A stretch of DNA of 28,667 nt from Chara braunii (GCA_003427395.1 BFEA01000735.1:178274-206940); one strand, 5' to 3'; positions 18,570 through 28,667 are shown, numbered from the stretch's first letter. Notes: generated by a model from the sequence alone, not told the origin. Program-made: numbers and translations.

Positions 18570-20399
18570 GCGGGTTCTTTCGGAGGACGGTGGAGGTAAG
18601 GACGTAGGAATACCTAGTGTATCCCTGAATAAAATTACCATAGTAGCCAGTGAGGCCTAGGAAGCTGCGAAGTTGTTTGGTGGATGTGGGGACAAGCCAC
18701 TCCGCAATAGAAGTGATCTTCACGTCGTCCATGTGGAGACCCTGGTCAGACACGTAGTGTCCTAGGAAATCCACTTTGTGCTGGCAAAGCCGCACTTGCT
18801 CAACTTGGCGTAGAAGCCATGTCTGGGCAAGCGGTCAAGGACGTCGCGGAGGTGTCTAAGATGCTCCTCAAGGGTATGACTGTAAATCAGAATATCGTCC
18901 AGGTATACGAGAACGTATTCTTCAAGAATGTCCCTGATGATATCGTTCATCGCCCTTTGGAAGGTGGCGAATGCATTGGTGAGGCCGAATGACATCACTA
19001 TGAACTCTTAGTGGCCGAAGCGCGACCGAAAGGCGGTTTTCGGTTGGTCCTCTGCAGCGATGCGGATCTGATGGTAACCACTACGAAGATCAATCTTCGT
19101 AAAGAAGCGGTCGCCTGCTAAGCGGTCGAACAGCTCGTGGACATGAGGCATAGGGTAACTGTTCTTAACTGTTTAGCAGTTAAGGTCGCGATAATCGATG
19201 CAGAGACGAAGAGTTTCATCCGCTTTGCGAGCAAAGAGGATGGGTGCACCCCACAAGGAGTTGCTGGGTTCAATGAAACCTAGTCTCATGAGCTCCTCAA
19301 GCTAACGCTTGAGTTCGGTGGCCTCGGGGATCGAGAGTCTTTAGGGTGTCTGGTGGTGAACACAATAGTCAAGCACAAGCTGGATGGAATGCTCGACGTC
19401 GCGCATCGGTGGGATGCCGACGTACGAGAATGATGATGGAAAAACGTCGTGGTACTCTCGAATGAGCTCACGAACTGCGGGCTCCAGGTCGGCCGTATAG
19501 CGTGCGAGTTCCTCAGTGTCAGCATCAGCGCGCAACGACGGGGTGAACTCGACGGACGACGGAGGGCGGAATGTAGAGATGAAAGCCATGGAGATAGAAG
19601 AAGGATCTGGCTCCAGAGAGATGAGCTCGGCGTCTGGACAGGGTGAATCATAGTGCAAGAGATCCGTAACTTTCGCCGTAAAGAAGGTGACGTCGTTCTG
19701 TCGGATGAAGTGGGCGAACTGCAGAGGCGAGGTGACGGTGATAGTAGGAGATGGTGTGGGCGCGGAAGGCTCCGGGGGAGGAGGATTGGGGCTTGGTGTC
19801 GCAGTGGTACCTATGAAAGGTACGCGATACGTCTGTTCACACTTCGTTCTGAGAACGAGAGTGTTGGTCGCCCAATCGGCCTCGGTGCTACGAAACCTAA
19901 GAGATCTCAGAGTACCGAGAATGAAGTTGTACTCCGTCTCCATCACATTGAAATGTGCAAAGGAGCGGTGACGACGAGACGCCGGGGGACGATCAGTGGG
20001 GTCCAAAGTGAGGAAGAAAGGGAGGTCGGTGACCGTCTGATCGAAGAAGCGTTGGGTCTTGTCATCCCGTAGGGTGACGGAGATGGGAGTCAAAGACCCT
20101 GTCGTGGGTAAGCGGGCTTCTTTCACCACACGTGGGTGAATGAAGTCGCCCTGAGAACCGGAATCCCACAACGCTGAGTACACCCTCATAGAGGTCCCTC
20201 GTCGTACTGGAATGCTCGAGAGGGTGCGATCAGGGTCAGAGAGGATGGTGAGAAGGTGACGTAGTGCAGTGACATGGAGGGTGAGTCGCTCTTGACGAGC
20301 CTGGAGCATGCTCAAGTCCAGAAGAGAGGACACAACGTCCTCACAAATCGCAAGTTTCTCACTGCAACAGGCTGAGCGAATGGCTCGACGCGTCGGTAG
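18570..20399 (-). pseudogene. pol: Chromovirus protease and reverse transcriptase
   Basis: The protease has ALWDSGSQGDFIHPRVV, carrying the D-S/T-G active-site triad, and METEYNFILGT near its end. RT follows: [25 protein letters not shown], motif [17 protein letters not shown], motif B MSFGLTNAFATFQRAMN, motif C LVYLDDILIYS, then FLGHYVSDQGL and LRSFLGLTGYYGNFIQGYTR of the connection domain. All three catalytic Asp are present. Stops: 19341, 19302, 19173, 19008. A frameshift near 18775 separates KLSKCGFA from the FLGHYV block. The reading ends LTSTVLRKNPP, where the foreign insertion begins. Gag is directly upstream in the same frame. Confidence 0.92.
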
Positions 20400-20402
20400 T
20401 CA

Positions 20403-22341
20403 CGAAGAGGTAGGAGGGGAGACGGTGGTCTGTGGAGGCGCAAACGGTATTGCGACAGAGGGCAGGGTACACTCTGTCGAGTCCTGCGGTACCTCAACTC
20501 CAATAGCGAGAGGGGCAAACCGCGACGGAGATGTCGGGAAGCCGACTACCGGGGAGGGCGCAGGTGTGCAGTGCACCGTGGCTAGGAGGCGCCACGGGGA
20601 TGTGAGGCGCCGGGGGGGGGACCGAGCACGATGTTGGCGAGAAATCTCAGTGTAGTGGTGGTCGAGGGCGGCAATGTAAGGGCACCGCGAGGAGGTATGC
20701 CTATCCTGGCCACAGCGCAAACACCCACGCCGGCCCAAAATGACCGCGCCATCCTCAACGGAAAGGACACTGCGAGGAGGGACAAAGCCTTGAGGGAGGT
20801 TCTGCTAAGGGACCTCAGGGGGCGACGCGCCAGCGTGACTAGAGCAGCTGTGTGTCTGAGAGAGGGTGGACAGGGCGAGCCGGAGGCGCTCGGCTATAGG
20901 GAGGGTGAAGTCCTCCAGGTGGTAGTGGACGGCCTCACAGAGGTCGAGGTCGTCACCATGGTCACCCTCAGGTGACAGCGGGGCAACAACGTCCTACTCA
21001 CCATACTCGAGCGCGCTGAAGTGGCGTGAGAAGTGACAAGCCTATTGTGCGGAACGGCGGGGACGAGCGTGGAAAGGGGAACGACGCTGGAAAGTGTCGT
21101 GAGAGGAGGAGGGAGCGTAACCAGTACGCCGAGGCTGGGAGGAGGAAGTGGGTTGAAGATGGGCCCGCATCCGCTGATGGGCCCTGGCGGCCTCGTAAGC
21201 CTGCAGAGCCGATGTGAAGTCATACCGCCATAACTCGGAGCGGTACTCAAGGGGAAGGTTGGCCAAAAAACGATCGATGAGAACAGCCTTGGGAAGGAAC
21301 GTCACATCGCAAATGAGGTGGGCGTCCTGAAAGACCTGGATGTGTCGGTCCAGGTCAGCAGCGCCACTAGAGTCGGACCAACGTATACTGACGACACACT
21401 CGAAGGCGTCAATTACGTCGTGTCGAGCTCTTAAGCGATCCTCGAGGAACACTTGAAAATCCATGAAGGTCGGGGTCCGACCCTCACAAAGGGAGTGAGT
21501 GTAGAAATCCTCCCAGGCGTCGAAAGGACCGCCACGCAGGCATTTGGAGAGTTGAGCCACCCACGTGTCGGGTGGGACGCCCATAAGCTGGAGCATGCGG
21601 GTGGCAGACTGCAACCACCGAGATACTCGTATCCCTGTACCATCATACAGGGCAATGTCCGAGTGGTGCGCCACCATTTTGGCAACGAGGAGATCGAGCA
21701 TCATCGAGGAGCAGAGGCCTGCGCTACGGCTAAGTCGGCGCAGGTCCTGGAGGAGTGGGGGAAGTAGACGTACGAGCGGCGTGGGGCATCCCATAAGGGG
21801 GAGAGCCAGGTGTCGTTGTGGTCGTGCGAAGGGGAGGGAGAAGCGGGGCACCCGAAAAAGTTGAGACCACGACAACGGGCTGTGATCCTGTGGCCGTAGT
21901 AACCTGAATCTGGGCGGGTACGCTCGTAGAGTGAGGGAAGGCTTGGCCCATGGTAGCCGTCGTGCTAGAGGCGTGAACGGTCACGAGGGTGGCCCGGTCG
22001 GAGGAGGAAGCTCCATTGTGACCATCACGTCGGAGGACTGGGGACCCGGACTGGGAGCCAGGAAAAGAGAGAGAGTTGGGAGAGGAATGACAAACAACGT
22101 CCTGGAGGTGCCGCATGCCAGCGACAAAAGTCGCCACCTGCGCCTGTAAGGGCGCAAGGGTCGCGAGTTGTGCCTGGATGAGTTAGACGGTCGCGAGTTG
22201 CGTCTGGATGGGCGCGAGGAGGGAGGTGAGGAGGGTGTGCAGATCCCCCTGGGACAGATGACCCTGGTCCGTCGGCACGGGTGTGGAGCCCGGTGTTGAG
22301 GTTGTTGCCGCATCGACGACTTGTGATACGCCGTCAGCCAT
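20403..22341 (-). pseudogene. gag: Chromovirus gag with CCHC zinc knuckle
   Basis: Gag forms the particle and binds element RNA. I chose the ATG at 22341 (MADGVSQVVDAA) because it opens the frame that continues as QAQVATFVAGMRHLQ. A Pro/Thr/Ser-rich stretch follows to about 21740, where a frameshift leads to the capsid-like core: GVPPDTWVAQLSKCLRGG, WEDFYTHSL, VLIDRFLANLPLEYRSEL and ALQAYEAARAHQR, typical of retrotransposon gag. A perfect CX2CX4HX4C knuckle (CLRCGQDRHTSSRC) lies at about 20682-20723. Stops: TAA 22183, TAG 21042, TAG 20994, TAG 20805, TGA 20400. Confidence 0.85.
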
Positions 22342-23240
22342 GGGGAGGTGATGGGCCGGACTGGAGGGGGCCGAAAGAGGTCCGCATGAGCAGAGGGCGT
22401 AGGGGGGGGGTCAACGGTAGAAAGCAACAGGCGGCGCTAGTGAGTCGAGCGCAGGCGCCGTCAAAGGGAAAGGGGTGGTTCGGGTCTAGGGTGCCCGAAT
22501 GGGGAGGGGAAGTAGGGAGAAGGGGTGATGGGAGAATAGGGGGGCTTAGGAAAACCCTAAACCCTAGACAAACCCTAAAAAAACCCTAATCGGAGTTTGA
22601 GCGGTTACGGTAGGGTATCGGTGATCTAATCAAGCAAAATAAAAATAACAACCATGGAGGGGAGGGGGAGAGAAAAATAAATAAACAAGGAAATTTCAAG
22701 AAAAAAAGAAGAAAAATAAGAATAATTAAAGAAATAAATAAATAAAATATGAAGAGAGAAATAATTATTTATTTATTTATTTTTTGGAATTTTCGGCAGC
22801 ATTTCCTTACCCCGATGGGGTCAAGAATGTGCCAAGAGGAAGGAAAGACCAAGATAAGCACACAAAGGTTCAAAATGCCACAAATTTGAAATTTCATAAA
22901 ATAAATAATAAAATAATAAGTAAGTAAATAAATAAATAAATGAGGAGGTGAAAAGTGAAGAGAGACTAAGTGTTGAATTTTTTAAAAATTTTGGCATTTC
23001 GTTGTCGTACCAAGGGTATTTGGCGTGTTTTCTGCGAGTCGTACTTGTGCAGCCTTGCCCACTCGAAGGCGCGCGCGGGGTATTGACGGCGAGGCGCAAC
23101 CATGCGCAACCTGAGTGTCCGCAATGCCATAGGCCATTGGGATGTGCGGCCCCTCGTCCCCTTAATTTTTCTTGTGTTCTTCGAGTTTAAATTTATTTAT
23201 TTATTTATTTTATTATTTTTAGTTACTCCTACTTTTATTT
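22342..23240. other. 5' side of gag: telomere-like motifs and AT-rich DNA
   Basis: Upstream of the gag ATG on the minus strand are CCCTAAA-type motifs (22551-22590). About 22620-22970 and 23180-23225 are AT-rich with ATTTATTTATTT-like stretches, including complementary runs near 22735 and 22770 that could fold back. A 5' LTR and primer-binding site belong here, but I could not define either. Confidence 0.5.
22551..22590 (+). repeat. Plant telomere-like motifs (CCCTAAA)
   Basis: AAAACCCTAAACCCTAG, AAACCCTAAA and AAAACCCTAAT occur within 40 bases. This is degenerate interstitial sequence, not a telomere array. A telo-box in a retroelement leader or a short interstitial tract are both possible. 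Confidence 0.7.
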
Positions 23241-24017
23241 AATGGATGTTTTTGACCCAGTGACTGGTTCCGAGACCGCTGTTGGGACCGGCAAGCCTGA
23301 CTGCTGGCGAAAGTTTCCCATCCCACCCACGTTGAAGTACGGACCAAAGAGATCAACGTGAGTGGAAGTGGTGGGGTCCGGAGGCTCTGCCCTGGGTCGT
23401 GCAGACAAACAGGAGTGCTCCCAATATTATCAGAATTCCCGATCCCTCAAACACTCGTGGTCAGTGACACAAAAGGGAACGCCAAAATTCATGCTGCAGG
23501 TCGGTTTGGAACACCAGCCATTTGGGAAATTAGTCGAGTTCAGGTTTCGCAGACGCGAGTGTAGGCAGCGATCATCTTTGGTCGGTTCTACACGTGCGTG
23601 CGCAGGACCTGTCCTTCGATCAGATGGGTGAAAGCCAATGATTTGCGAGATGGATCATCCTATAGTGAGACGGTCGTCTAATAGTCTAGCATGCCTATCC
23701 AATTCATACATAGACAAAATCACGCCTATCATCCATGCATCTGACTTACATTCAAACAGGAAGAATCGAAGATCATGCAACAATTTTTTGGCCAATTAGC
23801 CTCGAGATCACACAAGGCTCAATCGCCGGGAACCAATCAATCAAATTTGCCGATTCAAAAAGTCAGAGACGGGGAGTGGGGAAAGCAATCCACATGTCCG
23901 TCTCTGAAGAAAGGAAGCAAGGAAAACGAAAAATCCGAGATGCCGATAAAAAAGAAGGACAAGGCGACTGACGTCGATACCAAAATTACTCAGAAGAATG
24001 GAAGAGAACATCACCAC
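23241..24017. other. No recognised gene; one basic ORF start
   Basis: A frame from 23775 reads MQQFFGQLASRSHKAQ and then a Lys-rich stretch (KKGSKENEKSEMPIKKKDK) before running into the CT repeat at 24028. It has no domain I recognise, and everything beyond about 24028 is repeat and adapter translation. Confidence 0.3.
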
Positions 24018-24024
24018 AATACAT

Positions 24025-24106
<82 letters not shown>

Positions 24107-24121
24107 ATCTCCATGCAGGCA
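24018..24121 (+). repeat. (TC)n tract with unique edges, first copy
   Basis: AATACATATCTTC, then (TC)n, then CCAACATCTCCATGCAGGCA. The same edges recur at 24299-24400, beyond the adapter-containing block. Confidence 0.95.
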
Positions 24122-24194
24122 TTCCTCTGTCTCTTATACACATCTAGATGTGTATAAGAGACAGCACACACACACACTCACACACACACACACA

Positions 24195-24239
<45 letters not shown>

Positions 24240-24298
24240 ACAAACACACACACACACACACATACACACAAATTCACACACACACACGCACACTGGCN
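24122..24298 (+). other. Chimeric assembly block
   Basis: The block contains the Nextera junction (24127-24164), a CA repeat (24165-24263), 34 bases identical to the gap edge at 17993-18026, and a single N (24298), and it is bracketed by two copies of the same TC tract. It is best read as non-genomic joining. Confidence 0.93.
24127..24164. other. Nextera (Tn5 mosaic end) mate-pair junction adapter
   Basis: CTGTCTCTTATACACATCT (24127-24145) is followed at once by AGATGTGTATAAGAGACAG (24146-24164). These are the two orientations of the Tn5 mosaic end, exactly the 38-base circularisation junction of Nextera mate-pair libraries. Translated, it gives SYTHLDVYKRQ, a well-known contaminant peptide. 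Confidence 0.99.
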
Positions 24299-24305
24299 AA
24301 TACAT

Positions 24306-24381
<76 letters not shown>

Positions 24382-24400
24382 CAACATCTCCATGCAGGCA
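24299..24400 (+). repeat. (TC)n tract, second copy
   Basis: It repeats the edges of 24018-24121 and then continues into unique sequence (AATCCGTCGCC). Confidence 0.95.
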
Positions 24401-26100
24401 ATCCGTCGCCTCGCACCCACACATAGTTGTCACCCCGCTTAGTCCGAGCAGGCAAGCCAGGTTCGCTCGTGCGCCACAGTCCGTCGCGGCCCCACATCAA
24501 CCCTGCATGCCCAGCACCAGCTTGCCAGATCGCCCAACTCTCTACTCACCTTCCAATTCTTGCTCGTTAGCCAATCCTCTTGACCGCGCTAACTCCAAAA
24601 TTCTTAGAGAGCGAGTTAATCGCGCTTGCGAGAATTATAACATGCATGTTTGCGCGAGATACCGGGCTTGTGACTAAGTGGAAAAAGGAGGAGGAAGGAA
24701 GTGCCTACGTCTGCATGGCCAGGCCACGGCGTGGGGGATGTAACCTCACTCCACACATCGATCCAGTCATGCAAGCGTTCTGACCAATTAGGATAGAGGA
24801 AGAAGTATGCGCGCACATGGACGCCACAAAAGATATCAAGAATAGGAGGATTACAGTTGCAATTATGCCCACCAAAACAAAAATTACAGTTAGACGCAAG
24901 AATAAGGGCGCAAAAAAGTCAGAACATAGATCCTGACGCGGTAAGGCGTGCGCAAGCAAGAAGCGTCGTGCAGCAGAAATTGAGACGCGTCTAAATTGCT
25001 AATCTAAATCCTAATTGCAAAAGGAATTTTCGAACGAAGCAACTTCCGAGAGCCCATGGGGGCTCGACATCGGTTGAAAATTCGAAAAGATTTTCCCGCG
25101 CGACGATCGCGCCAAAATTCTCATTTCGCATAGCAAAACAAGAAAGAAGCTATGGCAACAATTATCTTTCGCGTTCACTAAGGCGCGATTAGCTACCAAC
25201 CGTCACAAATTTACCCCGGCCTCGATTCCGAAAACAAGAAAAGCAAGGGCACCCATGTAATCCCGAGGGCCCTCCCGATTCAACCCCCCAAGTAGCTTTG
25301 CACAGAAAATCGCGCGGTTGCAGAAAACAGTTCGTCACAACACCACATTCCCGCATCCACTTCACGGTCCACCCGAGCAAGCGGGTTATTCCGGGCTTGC
25401 CCTCTGTACTCTATGCTGTACACGCGTCCTCTTGACGCGTGTGTAACTGACTGGGACCGTGCTCCGAAGTACAGTGTGACAGAACAGGCGTGCCCAGTAC
25501 CCAGCCCTGTCCTTGCTACCCCAAGTGTGCACCTTTGTGTGCTGTTCTCCCCGTTCCCTCCACGTGCACCGGTATGCTAGGACTGGCTTACTTCCTCTGC
25601 GATTTAGGCACGTATGGGCCTACTTCCCCATTTCTCCCCGCACCTGCCCTGCATATTCTGCTTGATACGTACCAGGTCCTGCATGGGCCCCCTCTTGGTA
25701 CCAGGTGTTATTCACCCGGTACTATCCCTAGAGCCACTAGCTACAGTCACTATTCTGCAGCTAGGTTCCACGTGTTGACTCATTTGTGTAGGCTCTCCCT
25801 GTAGTCTAATGCGCCTCTGGCTAACTATCCCACACCTGGCCTATGTGGCCAGCCTAACAGCTATTGCTGGGCGTCCTGATGGGTAGGCAGGGAACTTGTC
25901 ATATGCCAAAAACCTACCTACTATCTGACACATGGTGGGGCCTCGTGTTATCCCCGAGCTCAACTGTACATGCTCTGGATAGGTCGAACCTCCTAATTCC
26001 CCACTTTTACCTATAGTACAACCGGCTGCTCACTTCTGGGGCCCTCCTACTTCCCAAAGGCTGATTGAAATGCAAACCCGTAATTAAACTTAGGTAAACA
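24401..26100. other. No recognised gene over 1.7 kb
   Basis: The longest plus-strand ORF (25490-25804, 104 aa, Pro/Cys-rich) has no recognisable domain. A perfect hairpin lies at 25420-25428/25434-25442. No tRNA, rRNA or repeat copy was found. Confidence 0.5.
25420..25442. other. Perfect 9-bp hairpin
   Basis: ACACGCGTC, loop CTCTT, GACGCGTGT. Function unknown; no T-run follows to suggest a terminator. Confidence 0.6.
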
Positions 26101-26102
26101 AA

Positions 26103-26300
26103 AAGGGGAAACTACGCGGGAGTCACAAAAATGAGTTATAAGTGCACTATGGGCCAAGATACGGTTTCGAATTGCAGTTCCAGCAATGTATACAGCCCAC
26201 ATTTCTGGCCAGGTAGGGTGCTCGAAGTGCAATTGCAAACTGTATCTTGCCCATAGTGCAATTATAACTTGTTTTTGTGACTCTACTGAAGTTACCCCTT
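26103..26300. mobile_element. Foldback MITE, about 198 bp
   Basis: The left end starts AAGGGGAAACTACGC and the right end is the reverse complement of AAGGGGTAACTTCAG. Similarity extends about 80 bp inward (AGTCACAAAAA, AGTTATAA, TGCACTATGGGC, AAGATAC). The short centre carries ATGTATACAGCC. TSD not resolved. It shares no TIR with the elements at 5074, 7357 or 7678. Confidence 0.8.
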
Positions 26301-26744
26301 ATACTAGAGACACACGATGGGCAGCAAGCAGGTGGCGGCGCTGCGTTACGGACCGCTCGCACCTTGGTCCCCCGCTGGGGACCGGCCGACACGGCCCGAC
26401 CTGCTCTTCACGCGACACGTCAGGACGGTGCCTTCGTCATCTGACGTGGCCTCTGAACTGACCGATTGCGCACCACGTGGCGTGTTATCGTTGGACCTCT
26501 TGGGAGGGCGAGGTCGGTAAGGAGGGGAGTTACTAGGTGTGCGTAGGGGTGAGTGACGTGGGGTGAAATACACGTAGGGGTGAGAACTGAGTGGTGGTTG
26601 GTGATCTCGCGCTCGCGGGAACTAGGAGTTCATGCGTGGCTTGCTACTGTTCAAGCGGGCAGTGAGTGTGTAAGCCAGGTGGTGGCGAAGCTGGGATCGG
26701 CTGCTGCTGCAAGGAAAGTACCGTCAATCTAGTGGATCCACAGT
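26301..26744. other. GC-rich spacer, no recognised gene
   Basis: Only short ORFs without recognisable domains. Confidence 0.4.
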
Positions 26745-27152
26745 ATGCGGCAGTGTTTGCTGGAAGTTACATGGGGGTTGGAGGAGGGGCCGCCCGCCCA
26801 CCTGGATGCTATTACAGGCTCTCCACGACTGAACGACTTGATGCGGTACTACTACTACGAGCTTGAGGAGGGGCAAGGTCTTTGCACTACGCTGGAGGAC
26901 CGCTACTATGATGACGATGACGACACCACGGAAGACGCCAACAGCATCAACCCCAACATCGACTGCAAAGACAATGACAATCTCACCTGTTTCGCCGTCG
27001 ATCTCAACATTAACCACAACAATGACAAAAGCAACAACAACAACGATGACAACAATGATTGTGGTGATAACAACAACGACAACAATGACAACAACGACAA
27101 CAACAACATCAGCAACAACATCAGCAACAACATCAGCAATGACGACAAAAAT

Positions 27153-27197
<45 letters not shown>

Positions 27198-27497
27198 AAT
27201 AACCGCGACGATTGTGATCTTCGTGATGATGGCGATGACTTGCGCATCCAAGTCATTCAGGTCGTCGTCACCGATATTAACGACCATTTTGCCAGCTGTG
27301 ATGTCAACATTTACAACAGCGATTCGGATGGGAGTGGTCGCTGGGTGCAGCGGGCTCCTTCCACGATTTTTGTCATATTCAGTGGAGGTTGGCCTTTTGG
27401 GGAGCGGATCACTCTCTGCATGTTCAATAGCTGTTCGTGCCGGCGAGGTAGCATTGTGCTCCTTCAGTGGGATCCGGGTGGGAGGGTCGTAGGGTAG
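26745..27497 (+). CDS. Doubtful 250-aa ORF over an AAC/GAC repeat
   Basis: The ORF starts MRQCLLEVTWGLEEG, has an acidic YYDDDDDTTED stretch, then Asn/Asp-rich low complexity through the repeat, and ends FGERITLCMFNS...WDPGGRVVG. I recognise no family. Other frames through the repeat are also open (a Thr-rich frame on this strand, Val- and Leu-rich frames on the other) because AAC-type repeats lack stops, so openness is weak evidence. No splice pattern or neighbouring gene supports it. A plant-type poly-Asn protein or exon cannot be excluded. Confidence 0.2.
26999..27205 (+). repeat. Degenerate (AAC)n / (GAC)n trinucleotide repeat
   Basis: Interrupted AAC, GAC and AAT triplets, purest at about 27160-27195. 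Confidence 0.9.
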
Positions 27498-27589
27498 GAC
27501 AGCGGCCTCATTTACCCATCTGTGCTATCTAGAGGGGGGCGCTATAATTGGCATATCATCTGACTTGACTGCCTTCTCTGATTTAGTAC

Positions 27590-27850
27590 CTCAAGAGCTA
27601 TTCAGGGTAGGTAACGACTTTGTAATGATTTTGGGATCCGCTATAATTGATTTTCTAACTTTCTAACTTCCTATTCTGAATGCCTCTCCTCCTCATGGCG
27701 CTGCAAGGGTTTGTTGGCAGCTGATGAGGGTTTCAGAGTAGGGATTTGATTTGGATTATGATCGGCAGTTAATCCCCTCGATTGAGGGCAATCAATGCTG
27801 CTCATCAATCAATGGAGTGTGCCTACTTGTCGCTTTAGGTGACCTCTCAT
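27590..27850 (+). mobile_element. Repeat family body, plus-strand copy
   Basis: This is inverted relative to 28141-28330. Shared blocks in order: GAGGAG, AAAATCAATTA (inverted), GATGAG/CTCATC, GGATTAACTGC (inverted), GAGGGCAATCAATGCTGCTC. It stops just before the T-rich tract where copy C begins, and probably continues at 28608-28667 after an insertion. Confidence 0.5.
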
Positions 27851-27859
27851 GTTTTTTTA

Positions 27860-27892
<33 letters not shown>

Positions 27893-28335
27893 TTCTTAAA
27901 CAGCCCAAGTGAATGCTAGAGGTGCTGATAAGAGCTGACACCACTAGCATGCTCGGGAAGGCTCAGTCTATTGGTGGGGAGCAACACCTGCTGGAAAACG
28001 GGTCCAGCGTCCCTTGACATTGAAAAGTTTATTGTTATGAAAACATTTCGAGCTCATATGGGCATGCCCCGTGTCGTTCCTACTAATCAGAGGGAAATTA
28101 TCTAAATAGTCGTGAAAATCGACACGTAAGCACACCAAACAGCTGATGAGCAGCATTGATTGCCCTCAACCAAGGGGATTAACTGCCCATCCAAATCCAA
28201 CATCATATCCCTATTCAAACTTCCTCAACATCTACCACGTAAACATTACCATGCCGTGAGGAGGAGGGGTAGTCAGCAATAGGGAAAATCAATTAATGCA
28301 ACCCCCCATCGAACCCTCAATCTTAGCCTATTCTA
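27851..28335 (-). mobile_element. Non-LTR tail copy C
   Basis: On the minus strand it ends in an A-rich (TAA)n-like tail (27852-27893). Stem-loop 2: GCTAG 27915-27919 with CTAGC 27944-27948, and GGTG 27921-27924 with CACC 27939-27942. Stem-loop 1: 27990-28008. The body to about 28335 matches the plus-strand copy at 27590-27806 and resembles copy A. It looks inserted into the plus-strand copy. Confidence 0.55.
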
Positions 28336-28607
28336 AGAAACCTATCAAGCACATCAGAGAATCCCACAGCGCCTCAACGATAAGGAGAAGGGGAAATCAG
28401 AGACGCAACAATACATGCCACTTCATCGTCGAAGGGAGGTAAAAAAAATTATAACCACGTGTCAGTACCCAACGGATTCACGGGCCACCATGATGCCCAT
28501 CCCTTCTACCCTGCCACATGATGAAATCATGTATTTCGAAACAGCCGCACAATGGACATGTGGCATGTCAACTTGAGCCCTGTTTGTTTACAGACCACTC
28601 AATTCTA
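28336..28607. other. Between copies C and D; no gene
   Basis: It holds no ORF of note. Part may be the diverged middle of the plus-strand copy interrupted by copy C. Confidence 0.35.
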
Positions 28608-28667
28608 AATGTCAAGGGACGCTGGACCCGGTTTCCAGCAGGTGTTGCTCCCCACCAATAGATGGAG
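28608..28667 (+). mobile_element. Non-LTR tail copy D (cut by the window end)
   Basis: AATGTCAAGGGAC leads into stem-loop 1 (28621-28639, GCTGGACCCGGTTTCCAGC) and CTCCCCACCAATAGATGGAG. The same approach sequence precedes stem-loop 1 in copy C. Stem-loop 2 and the tail lie outside the window. Confidence 0.65.

Larger units (their letters stand above)
15210..22341 (-). mobile_element. Dead Ty3/Gypsy chromovirus with a nested insertion
   Basis: On the minus strand the order gag, CCHC, protease, RT, RNase H, integrase, chromodomain defines a Ty3/Gypsy chromovirus. From about 21775 to 18762 a single frame runs through gag, protease and RT, broken only by nonsense codons, so gag and pol appear to have formed one polyprotein ORF. 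Stops in the element: 22183, 21042, 20994, 20805, 20400, 19341, 19302, 19173, 19008, 16864, 16337, 15545 and 15321. Frameshifts lie near 21750, 18775, 16885 and 15460. About 1.2 kb of foreign DNA (17400-18560) splits RT from RNase H. LTRs and primer-binding site were not identified. Confidence 0.9.

Noticed and set aside
22551-22590. True telomere end
   Set aside because: Only a few degenerate units flanked by ordinary sequence on both sides.
23775-24677. 300-aa ORF
   Set aside because: Most of it is translation of TC/CA repeats, Nextera adapter and an N; not a gene.

Overview
The window looks like a gene-poor, transposon-rich nuclear segment from a green plant or streptophyte alga, taken from a short-read draft assembly. 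I infer this from plant-type LINE and chromodomain Ty3/Gypsy relics, plant telomere-type CCCTAAA motifs, long microsatellites, a 311-base N gap and a Nextera mate-pair junction adapter left in the sequence. A charophyte such as Chara would fit, but this is inference. I found no intact host gene and no RNA gene.

Layout. 1-330: 3' end of a dispersed non-LTR element. 476-646: short tandem duplication. 1178-4456: candidate 3.3 kb DNA element with inverted ends; a 5'-truncated LINE (1874-2975) sits inside it with a clear 19-bp target-site duplication (TSD). 5074-5698 and 7357-7521: two non-autonomous DNA elements sharing one terminal inverted repeat (TIR). 6552-7235 and 8220-8698: two copies of a SINE-like repeat, the second with a tRNA-like head, poly-A and TSD. 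7678-7852: foldback element. 9357-12950: degenerate LINE on the minus strand. 13246-13334: (TG)n. 13448-14240: a two-unit tandem repeat whose hairpins show compensatory changes. 14330-14507: a second tandem repeat. 15210-22341: a dead chromovirus on the minus strand (gag, CCHC knuckle, protease, RT, RNase H, integrase, chromodomain), split inside pol by a second element (about 17400-18560) that contains the N gap. 22551-22590: telomere-like motifs upstream of gag. 24018-24400: a mis-joined stretch with the adapter and duplicated flanks. 26103-26300: another foldback element. 26745-27497: a doubtful ORF over an AAC repeat. 27590-28667: nested, oppositely oriented copies of the repeat seen at position 1.

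Nothing works together as a pathway; the biology is nested transposition and decay. The LINE and the chromovirus carry many in-frame stops, mostly of kinds expected from C-to-T change. The most promising new signal is RNA-like: a non-LTR 3' tail family with two stem-loops (the second with covarying stems and a conserved loop), and an unrelated tandem repeat with covarying hairpins. The most certain practical result is the adapter-marked chimera near 24.1-24.3 kb.
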